Assembly: GCA_002396005.1 (NCBI GenBank)
Contig: DGVW01000084.1
Location: 1 to 17,402 of the forward strand
Length of the DNA: 17,402 nt
Reading direction: 5' to 3'
From: Oribacterium sp. UBA4274
GTDB lineage: Bacteria; Bacillota; Clostridia; Lachnospirales; Lachnospiraceae
The notes under the pieces were generated by a model, which was given only the letters and a program-made list of their open reading frames with translations, did not search any database and had not been told where the DNA came from. Within the stretch, counting starts at the first letter, position 1, and every line of letters begins with the position of its first letter. This document shows positions 5,889 to 13,081 of the stretch, piece after piece. The position numbers and the translations under genes are program-made.

Positions 5889-7499
5889 TCAGTCAAGATA
5901 CTTCTTAAGAGTTGCTCTTACAGCACCTGTTCCTGCAATTTCTTCCTTGAAAAGATCTTCTATCTTCTCACCAAGGCCTACAGCATAGAGATCTGAGCCA
6001 AAAATGTTGGCATTTGAGAGAACAGGCTTAAGCTTATCACCAACTGTTTCAGGCTTTCCTAACTCAATTCCCTTAAGTGCTTCTGTAAGTGAGTCAAGCA
6101 TAGGATCTGATGAACGTTCAAATGCCTTTCCTTCATCATCAACGCCAAGAAGATATCTGAGCCATCCGGCAATTGCGAGAGGAATTGCCTCAAGCTTCTT
6201 GGCATCACCAAACTTCTCAACATAGCTCTTGATAGTTTCACCGTAACGGATACCTACCTTCTGAGAAGTATCTGTAGCGATACGCTGTGGTGTGTCAGGC
6301 ATGAATGGGTTAGGAATTCTCTGGTTGATAACCTCATTTACAAATGCCTCAGGTGAAAGAATTCCCGGATCAGTTACAACAGGCATACCCTCAACAGGTC
6401 CGATACGGTGTACAAGCTCGTTAAGCTCCTTATCCTTCATCTCATCAGCAATAAGAGTATAACCGAGAACACAACCATATACTGCAAGAGCAGTGTGAAG
6501 CGGATTCAGGCATGTTGTAACCTTCATACGCTCAACCTTGTTAACAGTCTCGCGGTCTGTCATGTAAACTCCGGCCTTCTCAAGTGCCGGTCTTCCGTTA
6601 GGGAACTTGTCCTCGATAACGAGGTACTGAGGGCCTTCAGCATTAACAAAAGGTGCAATGTAGGTGCGCTTACCTGTGATGACAGGAGCCATATCCTCTA
6701 TACCAAGCTTCTCAAGCTCTGCCTGAACTGAGTCAGCAGGTCTCGGAGTGATCTTATCAATCATTGACCAAGGGAAGGCAACCTTTGTCTCATCATTTAA
6801 ATACTCAACGAATTCCTGAGGAACAAAGCCCTTCTTAGCCCACTCCTCTGCCATGGTAACTATGGAGTTCATAAGTTTCTCTCCATTGTGTGAGCAGTTA
6901 TCGCAGCTTACAACAGCTATAGGAAGCTTGCCAGCCTTGAAACGCTCGAAAAGGAGAGCTGTAACGATAGCCATAGCAGCACCCGGTTTCTCAGGGCCAT
7001 TGTCGATATCAGCCTGAACAAACGGGAAGTAAACGCCATCAGCATTCTTAAGAGCGTAGCCCTTCTCTGTGATAGTAAAGCTTGCTATCTGAAGCTCAGG
7101 AGCTGTAAATATCTCCTTAAGGCGATTCCAGTGCTCAGGAACCTGAGACTGAGCCTTAATCGCTTCTGTGAGAGAACCGATAACTCTCTTCTCAGTAGAG
7201 CCGTCAGCCTTTAATGTTACGCCAAGTACAAGATTGTCATATGGATCATAGATCTTGTCTACTACATCAAAATCAAATGTCTCTACACATGTGATACCCT
7301 TGTCAGTCTCTCCGCTCTTGATGAGATCATCAGCGATGCCGCCAAGGAAGATACGGAAAATGTTTCCGATTCCGAAATGTACCCAGGCAGGAGCCTTCTT
7401 TGTGTTCTCTGCAACCTTTGCCACATCATATGAAGGAAGCTGTACTCCGGCAGTCTCCCAAGCCTTTTTATCTTTTAAACCCTCAAGTGTTAAACGCAT
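5889..7499 (-). CDS. uxuB: D-fructuronate reductase (D-mannonate oxidoreductase)
   Basis: A 536-aa member of the long-chain mannitol dehydrogenase family. It interconverts D-fructuronate and D-mannonate with NAD(H). Visible features are an N-terminal Rossmann segment beginning WVHFGIGNIFR (39-49), VVSCDNCSHNGEKL (196-209), FPWSMIDKITPRP (242-254) and the active-site stretch RMKVTTCLNPLHTALA with K326, N332 and H335 as the likely catalytic residues. The length fits the larger Firmicute UxuB form. The ATG at 7499 lies one base after the uxuA stop, and a strong AGGAGG site falls inside the end of uxuA, so translation of the two genes is probably coupled. Altronate reductase (UxaB) is related, but adjacency to uxuA favours mannonate. 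Confidence 0.93.
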   Translation of the reverse strand: MRLTLEGLKDKKAWETAGVQLPSYDVAKVAENTKKAPAWVHFGIGNIFRIFLGGIADDLIKSGETDKGITCVETFDFDVVDKIYDPYDNLVLGVTLKADGSTEKRVIGSLTEAIKAQSQVPEHWNRLKEIFTAPELQIASFTITEKGYALKNADGVYFPFVQADIDNGPEKPGAAMAIVTALLFERFKAGKLPIAVVSCDNCSHNGEKLMNSIVTMAEEWAKKGFVPQEFVEYLNDETKVAFPWSMIDKITPRPADSVQAELEKLGIEDMAPVITGKRTYIAPFVNAEGPQYLVIEDKFPNGRPALEKAGVYMTDRETVNKVERMKVTTCLNPLHTALAVYGCVLGYTLIADEMKDKELNELVHRIGPVEGMPVVTDPGILSPEAFVNEVINQRIPNPFMPDTPQRIATDTSQKVGIRYGETIKSYVEKFGDAKKLEAIPLAIAGWLRYLLGVDDEGKAFERSSDPMLDSLTEALKGIELGKPETVGDKLKPVLSNANIFGSDLYAVGLGEKIEDLFKEEIAGTGAVRATLKKYLD

Positions 7500-7500
7500 C

Positions 7501-8607
7501 TTATCTTCCTCCTAATCTTTTCTCGCTCTTCTCAATTGCTTCCCAAAGACCCTGGATATATGTAGCACCCAAAGCTCTGTCATAGAGTCCATAACCAGGC
7601 ATTACTCCAGGCTTACCAACCTCATCCCAGATATTACGTCCGTGATCCGGTCTGATAGGACCGTCAAATCCGGTCTCATAAAGTGCTCTTACGATCTCAT
7701 ACATATCGAAGTTTCCATCACTTGAAATATGGCAGGCTTCCTGGAAATCATAGTTTTCACGTGAGGAGTCATTGAACTTAAGGTTACGTACATGTGCAAA
7801 GTGAATACGTCCCTTGAGCACTCTGATCATGTGAGGAAGATCGTTTTCAAGATTTGTACCATATGAACCTGAGCAGAATGTCACGCCATTGTGAACATCA
7901 TCAACGGCCTTCATAAGGCGAAGGATATTTTCCTCTGAATTGATGATTCTTGTAAGGCCGAATACTGACCAAGCCGGATCATCCGGGTGAATAGCCATCT
8001 TGATATCGTACTTGTTACATACCGGCATAATTGCCTTTAAGAAATATACGAGATTCTCGAAAAGCTTCTCTCCGTCAATGCCCTTGTACATCTCAAAGAG
8101 ATCCTTAAGCTTAGCCATACGCTCAGGCTCCCATCCAGGAAGAACTGTGCCCTGAGACATCTTCTCCATAGAAGCTGCAAGGTCGTTAGGATCGATGGAA
8201 TCGATAGCCTTCTGATTGTAAGCAAGAACTGTAGAACCATCCGGGTTCTTACGTGCGAGTTCTGTTCTTGTCCAGTCAAAAACAGGCATGAAATTGTAAC
8301 ATACAAGGTGGATATCTTCCTTACCAAGATTTTCAAGAGTCTCGATATAGTTGTTTATATACATGTCGCGATCTTTGTCGCCAACCTTGATGGAGTCACA
8401 TACATTTACTGACTCAATACCACTGATATGAAGTCCTGATGCCTCAACCTCTTCCTTTAAGGCATGAATTCTCTCCTGCGGCCAAACCTCACCAGGTGTT
8501 GTATCGTAAAGAGTTGTAATAACGCCTGTTACTCCCGGAATCTGGCGGATCTGCTGTAAGCTGATAGAATCAAACTTTGAGCCATACCAACGAAATGTCA
8601 TTTCCAT
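7501..8607 (-). CDS. uxuA: Mannonate dehydratase
   Basis: A 368-aa UxuA-family TIM-barrel enzyme that dehydrates D-mannonate to 2-keto-3-deoxy-D-gluconate. The start MEMTFRWYGSKFDSISLQQI and the end PGYGLYDRALGATYIQGL are typical of the family. Likely metal ligands, by comparison with known UxuA structures from memory, are H207 (MAIHPDDP), C245 (TFCSGSYG), H272 (HFAHVRN) and D321 (RPDHGR). AAGGAG lies about 8 nt before the ATG at 8607; an in-frame ATG two codons later is less well placed. It is the first gene of the uxuAB unit and is preceded by a long structured leader and an operator-bearing promoter shared with the divergent GntR gene. Confidence 0.96.
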   Translation of the reverse strand: MEMTFRWYGSKFDSISLQQIRQIPGVTGVITTLYDTTPGEVWPQERIHALKEEVEASGLHISGIESVNVCDSIKVGDKDRDMYINNYIETLENLGKEDIHLVCYNFMPVFDWTRTELARKNPDGSTVLAYNQKAIDSIDPNDLAASMEKMSQGTVLPGWEPERMAKLKDLFEMYKGIDGEKLFENLVYFLKAIMPVCNKYDIKMAIHPDDPAWSVFGLTRIINSEENILRLMKAVDDVHNGVTFCSGSYGTNLENDLPHMIRVLKGRIHFAHVRNLKFNDSSRENYDFQEACHISSDGNFDMYEIVRALYETGFDGPIRPDHGRNIWDEVGKPGVMPGYGLYDRALGATYIQGLWEAIEKSEKRLGGR

Positions 8608-8642
8608 AATGCTTTCTCCTTAATATATAAATCTTAATATGT

Positions 8643-8722
8643 GATATGAGTCCTGCGAGAATGCAGTCGAAAGCCATCATCTTCCCGAAAATGCTCTGCG
8701 GCTTTCATATGTGCCTCATATC
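8643..8722 (-). ncRNA. Structured uxuA leader, candidate cis-regulatory RNA (three-way junction)
   Basis: On the minus strand this 80-nt segment of the uxuA 5' leader folds on paper as follows. The closing stem is GATATGAG/CTCATATC (8 bp). Arm 2 is GAAAGCC/GGCTTTC (7 bp), topped by CATTTT/AAGATG with a CGGG loop. Arm 3 is CTGC/GCAG with a 6-nt loop. The segment lies between the predicted start site (about 8778) and the uxuA ribosome binding site (8616-8621). No known riboswitch class was recognised, and there is no T-run, so any control would more likely act on translation or RNA stability. This is inference from base pairing only. Confidence 0.45.
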
Positions 8723-8760
8723 GATGGTGTATTTACGGCAGATTTTGTTTGCCATAAAAG

Positions 8761-8769
8761 TGTATACCA
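8761..8769. promoter_or_regulatory. GntR (UxuR-like) operator 1, downstream of the uxuA promoter
   Basis: TGTATACCA, containing the palindromic GTATAC core of the E. coli UxuR/ExuR site (TTGGTATACCAA). It lies about 10-18 nt into the uxuA transcript, a position suited to repression. Confidence 0.65.
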
Positions 8770-8784
8770 GTTTTTACGTGTTCT

Positions 8785-8813
8785 ATGTTAATCCCGATTT
8801 ATACCGTTGTCAA
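8785..8813 (-). promoter_or_regulatory. Promoter of uxuAB
   Basis: On the minus strand a perfect TTGACA (8808-8813), a 17-bp spacer and TAACAT (8785-8790). The spacer holds a weaker operator-like CGGTATAA. The transcript would have a leader of about 170 nt. Confidence 0.72.
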
Positions 8814-8924
8814 TCAGGTTTTTAATAATTTATATGTTTTATTTTTAACAATATCAGCCTGATAGTTGCTGTTTTTACTAGGTTTTTCCTGCCTGTCACA
8901 TTGGAAGCTGCGCCATTTGCTTTC

Positions 8925-8936
8925 ATCTGATCAGAT
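8925..8936. repeat. 12-bp perfect palindrome ATCTGATCAGAT in the uxuA-gntR gap
   Basis: A self-complementary ATCTGATCAGAT midway between the divergent promoters. It could be a binding site for another regulator. Only one copy is seen, so chance is possible. Confidence 0.3.
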
Positions 8937-8979
8937 TCATTTTTTCCTGTGCCGCTAACCTGCAAATGTCCCCAAAAGA

Positions 8980-8988
8980 TGTATACCA
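8980..8988. promoter_or_regulatory. GntR (UxuR-like) operator 2, between the divergent promoters
   Basis: TGTATACCA again, in ATGTATACCACTT. It lies upstream of both promoters, about 24 bp before the gntR -35 box. It may assist repression through looping between sites 1 and 3, or act on gntR alone. Confidence 0.6.
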
Positions 8989-9011
8989 CTTATGGTTCCA
9001 TGAGTGTAATC

Positions 9012-9040
9012 TTGATTTAATTGTGTTTTTGTTATATTTT
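9012..9040 (+). promoter_or_regulatory. Promoter of the gntR gene
   Basis: TTGATT (9012-9017), a 17-bp spacer and TATTTT (9035-9040). An overlapping TATATT (9033-9038) is an alternative -10 box. The start site would fall about 9047, next to operator 3. Confidence 0.5.
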
Positions 9041-9051
9041 AATTATATATT

Positions 9052-9060
9052 TGTATACCA
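9052..9060. promoter_or_regulatory. GntR (UxuR-like) operator 3, at the gntR start site
   Basis: A third TGTATACCA, 16 bp before the gntR ATG and just downstream of the predicted start site, as expected for autoregulation. Confidence 0.65.
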
Positions 9061-9075
9061 GATTATGAGGTTGAC

Positions 9076-9801
9076 ATGGATAATTCAGATACAAACAAAA
9101 AAGATATAGTAGAAACTCCAAAGCTTCCGGACGAGATACACTATTATTTATGGAATAAGATTGCTACATTGGAGCTTAAGCCCGGTGTCAAGCTGAGCGA
9201 ATTGGGGCTTGCCGAACAGTTCAGGTGCAGCCGTATCCCTGTCAGAGAAGCAGTACGCCGGCTGAATGTAGAAGGCGCTTTGGAATCTCAGCCGCAGAGA
9301 GGAAGTTTTGTCAGTAAGATAGATTTTGAAGAAGTAAAAAAGGTGCGTTATCTGCGAGAAGTTCTCGAAACCCGTATTGTACTCGATTCATTTGACGCAG
9401 GTTTACTTACTCCTCTTTTGCCACTTTTGAGAGGCATGATCATGGATCAGAAAAACATGCTGAGCTTTAATGAGCTTGAAAAATTAACCGATGCTGATAC
9501 TCAGTTTCACGACTTCTTTTATCATCTTCAGAACAAGGAATTTGTGCAGTCTCACACCGGCAGATATGATATTCATTATATTAGGGCCAGACGTTTCGCT
9601 CTCGGTATAGAACGCAGTGACAAAGAAAGATATGATGATAGCTTAAATATAGTAATCCAGCATGAGCGTATGGTGGATGCCATAGACAGGCAGGATCGGC
9701 AAGCCCTGCAGGATGAGCTTGTCCACCATTTCAGAAATATCAACTATACCCTTGAAAACATAGTCAATAACGACGATTTTGCTTCAATGTTTAAATTTTA
9801 A
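9076..9801 (+). CDS. GntR-family (FadR/FCD) transcriptional regulator of hexuronate genes
   Basis: A 241-aa GntR regulator of the FCD subgroup. Residues about 17-82 form the winged helix-turn-helix (LSELGLAEQFRCSRIPVREA, then SQPQRGSFVSKI). Residues about 88-225 are an all-helical FCD ligand domain, with D141 and H145 (DTQFHDFFY), H196 (IQHERMVDAI) and H218 (LVHHFRN) as likely metal-site residues. E. coli UxuR, ExuR and FadR have this architecture. It is divergent from uxuAB across a gap holding three copies of a UxuR-like operator, one beside each promoter. The likely job is repression of uxuAB and of itself, relieved by a hexuronate intermediate; the effector cannot be read from sequence. 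GAGG precedes the ATG by about 6 nt. No convincing terminator follows. Confidence 0.9.
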   Translation: MDNSDTNKKDIVETPKLPDEIHYYLWNKIATLELKPGVKLSELGLAEQFRCSRIPVREAVRRLNVEGALESQPQRGSFVSKIDFEEVKKVRYLREVLETRIVLDSFDAGLLTPLLPLLRGMIMDQKNMLSFNELEKLTDADTQFHDFFYHLQNKEFVQSHTGRYDIHYIRARRFALGIERSDKERYDDSLNIVIQHERMVDAIDRQDRQALQDELVHHFRNINYTLENIVNNDDFASMFKF

Positions 9802-9866
9802 AAACCGGAGTTCTTCTTTGAAAATCAAAAACAGTTGGATACTGAAGGTTTAAAACTCAGGTCCCT

Positions 9867-9999
9867 TTGCTGTACAAAACGACTAAGTCATTCGTGTATG
9901 GGCGGGTCATGATAGTCATTTTGATATATGATGCAACAATCCACGAGGTAGATATAGCTAACTGTTATAATTAACAAGCTTTGTCAGTATTGCTGTACA
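9867..9999 (+). repeat. Direct repeat TTGCTGTACA upstream of the SDR promoter
   Basis: The 10-mer TTGCTGTACA occurs at 9867-9876 and 9990-9999; the second copy ends 13 bp before the -35 box of the SDR gene. It may be a regulator site distinct from TGTATACCA. The rest of the 9802-10012 gap shows no gene and no clear gntR terminator. Confidence 0.3.
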
Positions 10000-10012
10000 T
10001 TAATTATCAAAA

Positions 10013-10041
10013 TTGACCATTTATATTTAACAATGTATAAT
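10013..10041 (+). promoter_or_regulatory. Promoter of the SDR gene
   Basis: TTGACC (10013-10018), a 17-bp spacer and a perfect TATAAT (10036-10041), about 40 nt before the ATG. Confidence 0.82.
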
Positions 10042-10081
10042 CATATATATTGTTAGATAAGATTGGAAAAGAGGTATTTAA

Positions 10082-10855
10082 ATGAAAAATTATTTTGACT
10101 TAAAGGGTCGAGTAGCACTTGTTACAGGCTGTTCTACAGGTCTTGGCGTTCAGATGGCAAAAGCGCTTGCCAATCAGGGTGCTTCAATAGTTGTTGTAGC
10201 ACGCCGTAAGGAGATGATCGAGGCGGTCGCCAAAGAAATCAGTGACGAATTCGGAGTTGAAACATTACCTATCCGCTGTGATATTACAGATACTGCCATG
10301 GTAGACAGCCTGGTTGATCAGGTTATGGAAAAATTCGGAAAGATTGATATCCTTATTAACAATGCAGGCACTGGTGCAGTTGCTCCAGCCGAAGACATCA
10401 CAGATGAGCAATTTGCCAATGAAATAAATATCGATCTTTTCGGTTCTTTCAGAGTTGCACGTGCCGTTGCCAAAAAGGCAATGATTCCTGCTCAATACGG
10501 TCGTATAATCAACATCGCTTCTATGTACGGTCTAGTTGGAAACAAAATCGCTCCTGCGAGCCCATATCACGCAGCAAAAGGTGGTGTTGTAAACCTTACA
10601 AGAGCACTTGCTGCAGAGTGGGGTAAGTATGGCATCACAGTAAACTCTATCTGTCCGGGCTACTTCTGGACTCCTCTTACCAAGGAAACCCTTGACTCTG
10701 ACTGGTTCAAGGAGTATGCAAAGGGAGCTATTCCTATGGAAAGATATGGTAAGGAAGGAGAGCTTGACTCTACCGCCATTTTCCTTTCATCAGAAGCATC
10801 AAGCTATGTAAACGGTGTAATGATTCCTGTTGATGGTGGATATACTTGCATTTGA
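10082..10855 (+). CDS. Short-chain dehydrogenase/reductase, probable sugar-acid (gluconate 5-dehydrogenase/KduD-like) oxidoreductase
   Basis: A 257-aa classical SDR, full length and cytoplasmic. It shows the cofactor loop TGCSTGLG (15-22), NNAG (93-96), and the catalytic set N116, S147 (NIASMYG), Y162 and K166 (YHAAKGG), then CPGYFWTPLT (191-200) and a C-terminal VDGGYTCI. An arginine pair after beta-2 (VVVARRKE) suggests NADP(H) preference. Overall it resembles gluconate 5-dehydrogenase (IdnO/Gno) and 2-deoxygluconate 3-dehydrogenase (KduD) types. Placed beside uxuAB and their regulator it plausibly handles a keto sugar acid that feeds the KDG branch; the exact substrate is inference. AGAGGT precedes the ATG. 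It has its own strong promoter and is followed by a terminator, so it appears monocistronic. Confidence 0.87.
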   Translation: MKNYFDLKGRVALVTGCSTGLGVQMAKALANQGASIVVVARRKEMIEAVAKEISDEFGVETLPIRCDITDTAMVDSLVDQVMEKFGKIDILINNAGTGAVAPAEDITDEQFANEINIDLFGSFRVARAVAKKAMIPAQYGRIINIASMYGLVGNKIAPASPYHAAKGGVVNLTRALAAEWGKYGITVNSICPGYFWTPLTKETLDSDWFKEYAKGAIPMERYGKEGELDSTAIFLSSEASSYVNGVMIPVDGGYTCI

Positions 10856-10910
10856 TTATTTTCAAATTTTGTTAAGTTATTAACTATTTTAAATGGATAC
10901 AAACTCTCTC

Positions 10911-10940
10911 GTATGATATACTTCCATTGTTTTATCATAC
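10911..10940 (+). repeat. Inverted repeat after the SDR gene
   Basis: GTATGATA (10911-10918) and TATCATAC (10933-10940) form a perfect 8-bp stem with a 14-nt loop, followed by TATGTTAAA. It has no T-run and may be a secondary 3'-end structure ahead of the main terminator. Confidence 0.4.
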
Positions 10941-10964
10941 TATGTTAAATAAGATCTGCGTAAG

Positions 10965-10996
10965 ATGGCTGCCGTTTCATTCGGCAGTCATTTTTG
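10965..10996 (+). terminator. Rho-independent terminator of the SDR gene
   Basis: ATGGCTGCCG pairs with CGGCAGTCAT (10 bp with one G-T) around a 7-nt loop and runs into TTTTT. It lies 110 nt after the SDR stop. Confidence 0.85.
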
Positions 10997-11064
10997 TCAT
11001 CTAATTCTTTTATTTTAGCTATTCTTCAATATAACATATCATTATATTCATTAAATATTTTACC

Positions 11065-11093
11065 TTGACGCCTATTCATAGCAATGCTACGAT
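11065..11093 (+). promoter_or_regulatory. Promoter of the glycine riboswitch and symporter gene
   Basis: TTGACG (11065-11070), a 17-bp spacer and TACGAT (11088-11093) place the start site near 11100, about 20 nt before the first aptamer. Confidence 0.65.
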
Positions 11094-11119
11094 AAACACG
11101 CAAAATATATACGTAGAAG

Positions 11120-11300
11120 TTATTAGAAAAGTGGCTATTATAATTATATGGCCTGCCGAAGGAGTAAAACTCTCAGGAGTCTGTGACGGACGGAGACTAA
11201 TAACGGAGTGAACTCTGGAGAAGCTCTTTAACGAGTGCCGAAGGTGCAAAGGCTCAGGATGGTATCGTCCTGCCCCAATCTCTCAGGCAAAAGGACAGAG
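11120..11300 (+). ncRNA. Tandem glycine riboswitch (gcvT type)
   Basis: There are two aptamers. Aptamer 1 (11120-11203) is closed by TTATTAG/CTAATAA and carries GCCGAAGG (11155) and CTCTCAGG (11170). A 9-nt linker follows. Aptamer 2 (11213-11300) is closed by CTCTG/CAGAG and carries GCCGAAGG-TGCAA (11237), a P3 arm and the conserved core CTCTCAGGCAAAAGGAC (11280). Both cores match the known glycine-binding motif, and the downstream AGCS symporter is a classic target. In aptamer 1 the segment after CTCTCAGG differs from the consensus, with an extra stretch before GGAC. The expression platform lies in 11301-11484: TGCCTGA (11330-11336) can pair either with TCAGG at 11317 or with the conserved TCAGGCA of aptamer 2, a possible switch. 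No T-run terminator is seen, so control may be translational. Confidence 0.92.
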
Positions 11301-11484
11301 ATTTATATTGTTATTCTCAGGTAAATTTATGCCTGATCATTTTCAACTACCATCTTCGGTAGTTTCAGATGTTTATTCCGACTACAGTTTTCCGTATCAT
11401 ACAGTTTCTCTGTGTATTTTCATTTCCTTCATAAGAGTACTTTGACTTTTAACATCACGTGAATTTCTGATAAGGGGAGTCATT

Positions 11485-12852
11485 ATGGACGCATTAAACA
11501 GCATTGTTTCACTCTTGGATGACAAAGTATGGTTTATCCTTCTTTTTCTTCTTGTAGGAAGCGGAATCTATTTTTCTTTCTGCACAGGTTTTGTACAGAT
11601 ACGCAGATTTCCAAATGCATGGAATCGAGTATTCGGAAACTTTACTCTTAAAGGTGAGGCATCAGGTAATGATGGCATGAGTTCTTTTCAAGCTTTAGCC
11701 ACTGCTATTGCCGCCCAAGTAGGTACCGGCAATATCGCCGGTTGTGCCACAGCGCTGGTAGGTGGCGGACCGGGTGCCATATTCTGGATGTGGGTTGCAG
11801 CTTTTTTTGGTATGGCTACAATCTACGGTGAGGCTGTTCTTGCCCAAAAAACAAAGACCAAAGACGAGCATGGCGAAGTTATCGGAGGTCCTGTTTATTA
11901 CATTTTAAAAGCCTTTGATAACAGTTTCGGCAAGTTCCTTGCAACATTCTTTGCCATAATGATCATCCTTTCACTTGGAGTTATGGGTAACATGGTTCAG
12001 TCCAATTCCATCAGTGATGCTTTCTATACAGCTTTTGGTGCCCCTGAGTGGATTGTTGGTATATTTGTAGCCATTGTATCAGCATTTATCTTTGTAGGTG
12101 GTACCGGGCGTATAGCCTCTTTCACAGAAAAAGTGGTTCCTATCATGGCTGCTCTATATATTGTGGCCGCTGTCATCCTACTTATGATCAATCATGCCAA
12201 TCTGATTCCTGCCATCGCATCTATCTTTGCCGGGGCTTTTACACCTCAGGCTGTTGTGGGAGCAGGTGCCGGAATCACCGTTCGTCACGCGCTGCGTCTC
12301 GGTGTAGCGAGAGGACTTTTCTCAAATGAAGCAGGTATGGGTTCTACTCCTCATGCACACGCTCTTGCCAAGGTTAAAAATCCACAGGAGCAGGGTGAAG
12401 TTGCCATGATTGGTGTTTTTGTAGATACCTTTATCGTACTTACCCTTACAGCTTTTGTTATCCTCTCATCCGGTGTTCTCGGTGATTCCGTTCCATACGC
12501 AGGTGAGCTGACAGGAACGCCTGTTGCACAGCTTGCATTTACAACAGGTTTCGGTGGTTTCGGTCCTATGTTTGTGGCTATCTGTCTTCTGTTCTTTGCA
12601 TTCTCAACCATCATCGGATGGTTCCTGTTTGCAAGACAGAATGTAACATATCTTTTCGGAAAGAAGGCTGTTATTCCGTTTGCCATCATTGATATCGTGT
12701 TCATATTTATCGGTTCGCTTTTAAAGGTTGATCTCGTATGGAACCTTCAGGATCTTTTTAACGGCATCATGGTTATCCCTAACCTGATTGCGCTTATAGC
12801 TCTCTCCGGTGCGGTTGCAAAGCTTTCACGTGGCAAGGATGTAAATATCTGA
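11485..12852 (+). CDS. Sodium:alanine/glycine symporter (AGCS family)
   Basis: A 455-aa integral membrane protein of the AGCS family (AgcS/AlsT/DagA type), full length, with about 10-11 hydrophobic helices. It imports alanine or glycine with Na+. Signatures include AAQVGTGNIAG (77-86), GGGPGAIFWMWVAAFFGMA (93-111), GEAVLAQK, GGPVYYI (134-140) and FSNEAGMGSTPHAHALAKV (279-297). AGGGGAG precedes the ATG by about 8 nt. The tandem glycine riboswitch upstream argues that glycine is the physiological substrate or that the carrier responds to glycine excess. The leader from riboswitch to ATG is long (184 nt) and includes a hairpin AACTACC/GGTAGTT. It is transcribed alone and ends at a bidirectional terminator shared with carB. 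Confidence 0.95.
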   Translation: MDALNSIVSLLDDKVWFILLFLLVGSGIYFSFCTGFVQIRRFPNAWNRVFGNFTLKGEASGNDGMSSFQALATAIAAQVGTGNIAGCATALVGGGPGAIFWMWVAAFFGMATIYGEAVLAQKTKTKDEHGEVIGGPVYYILKAFDNSFGKFLATFFAIMIILSLGVMGNMVQSNSISDAFYTAFGAPEWIVGIFVAIVSAFIFVGGTGRIASFTEKVVPIMAALYIVAAVILLMINHANLIPAIASIFAGAFTPQAVVGAGAGITVRHALRLGVARGLFSNEAGMGSTPHAHALAKVKNPQEQGEVAMIGVFVDTFIVLTLTAFVILSSGVLGDSVPYAGELTGTPVAQLAFTTGFGGFGPMFVAICLLFFAFSTIIGWFLFARQNVTYLFGKKAVIPFAIIDIVFIFIGSLLKVDLVWNLQDLFNGIMVIPNLIALIALSGAVAKLSRGKDVNI

Positions 12853-12963
12853 TAATCATAATTCATCTGATCATTGCTGATCACAACATAATCAGGGTAA
12901 TAATACACCGTCAAACAAATACCCATGTTAAATTCTTATAAAGTTTCATAGATTTTTATAATT

Positions 12964-13007
12964 AAAAAAGTTCGGCTTTCGATATAAATGAAAGCCAAAC
13001 TTTTTTT
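12964..13007. terminator. Bidirectional terminator between the symporter gene and carB
   Basis: AAAGTTCGGCTTTC (12967-12980) pairs with GAAAGCCAAACTTT (12990-13003), 13 of 14 positions, with a 9-nt loop. An A-run on the left and a T-run on the right let it end transcripts on both strands, as suits two converging genes. Confidence 0.9.
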
Positions 13008-13081
13008 GATTAATGAACAGTTATTGATTTTGCCGGTCATTAATTTTTCATTTTAAAACAAAGCGGACATTGTTTAAGAAT

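Noticed and set aside
8037..8336. 99-codon minus-strand ORF within uxuA
   Set aside because: Shifted-frame shadow of uxuA with no start signal; uxuA is intact through the same bases.
11329..11445. 38-codon ORF in the symporter leader
   Set aside because: No ribosome binding site; its first bases lie in the proposed riboswitch pairing element, which explains the sequence better.
12868..12883. TGATCATTGCTGATCA inverted repeat after the symporter gene
   Set aside because: Short stem with no T-run, 80 bp before a clear bidirectional terminator; it is not needed to explain termination.
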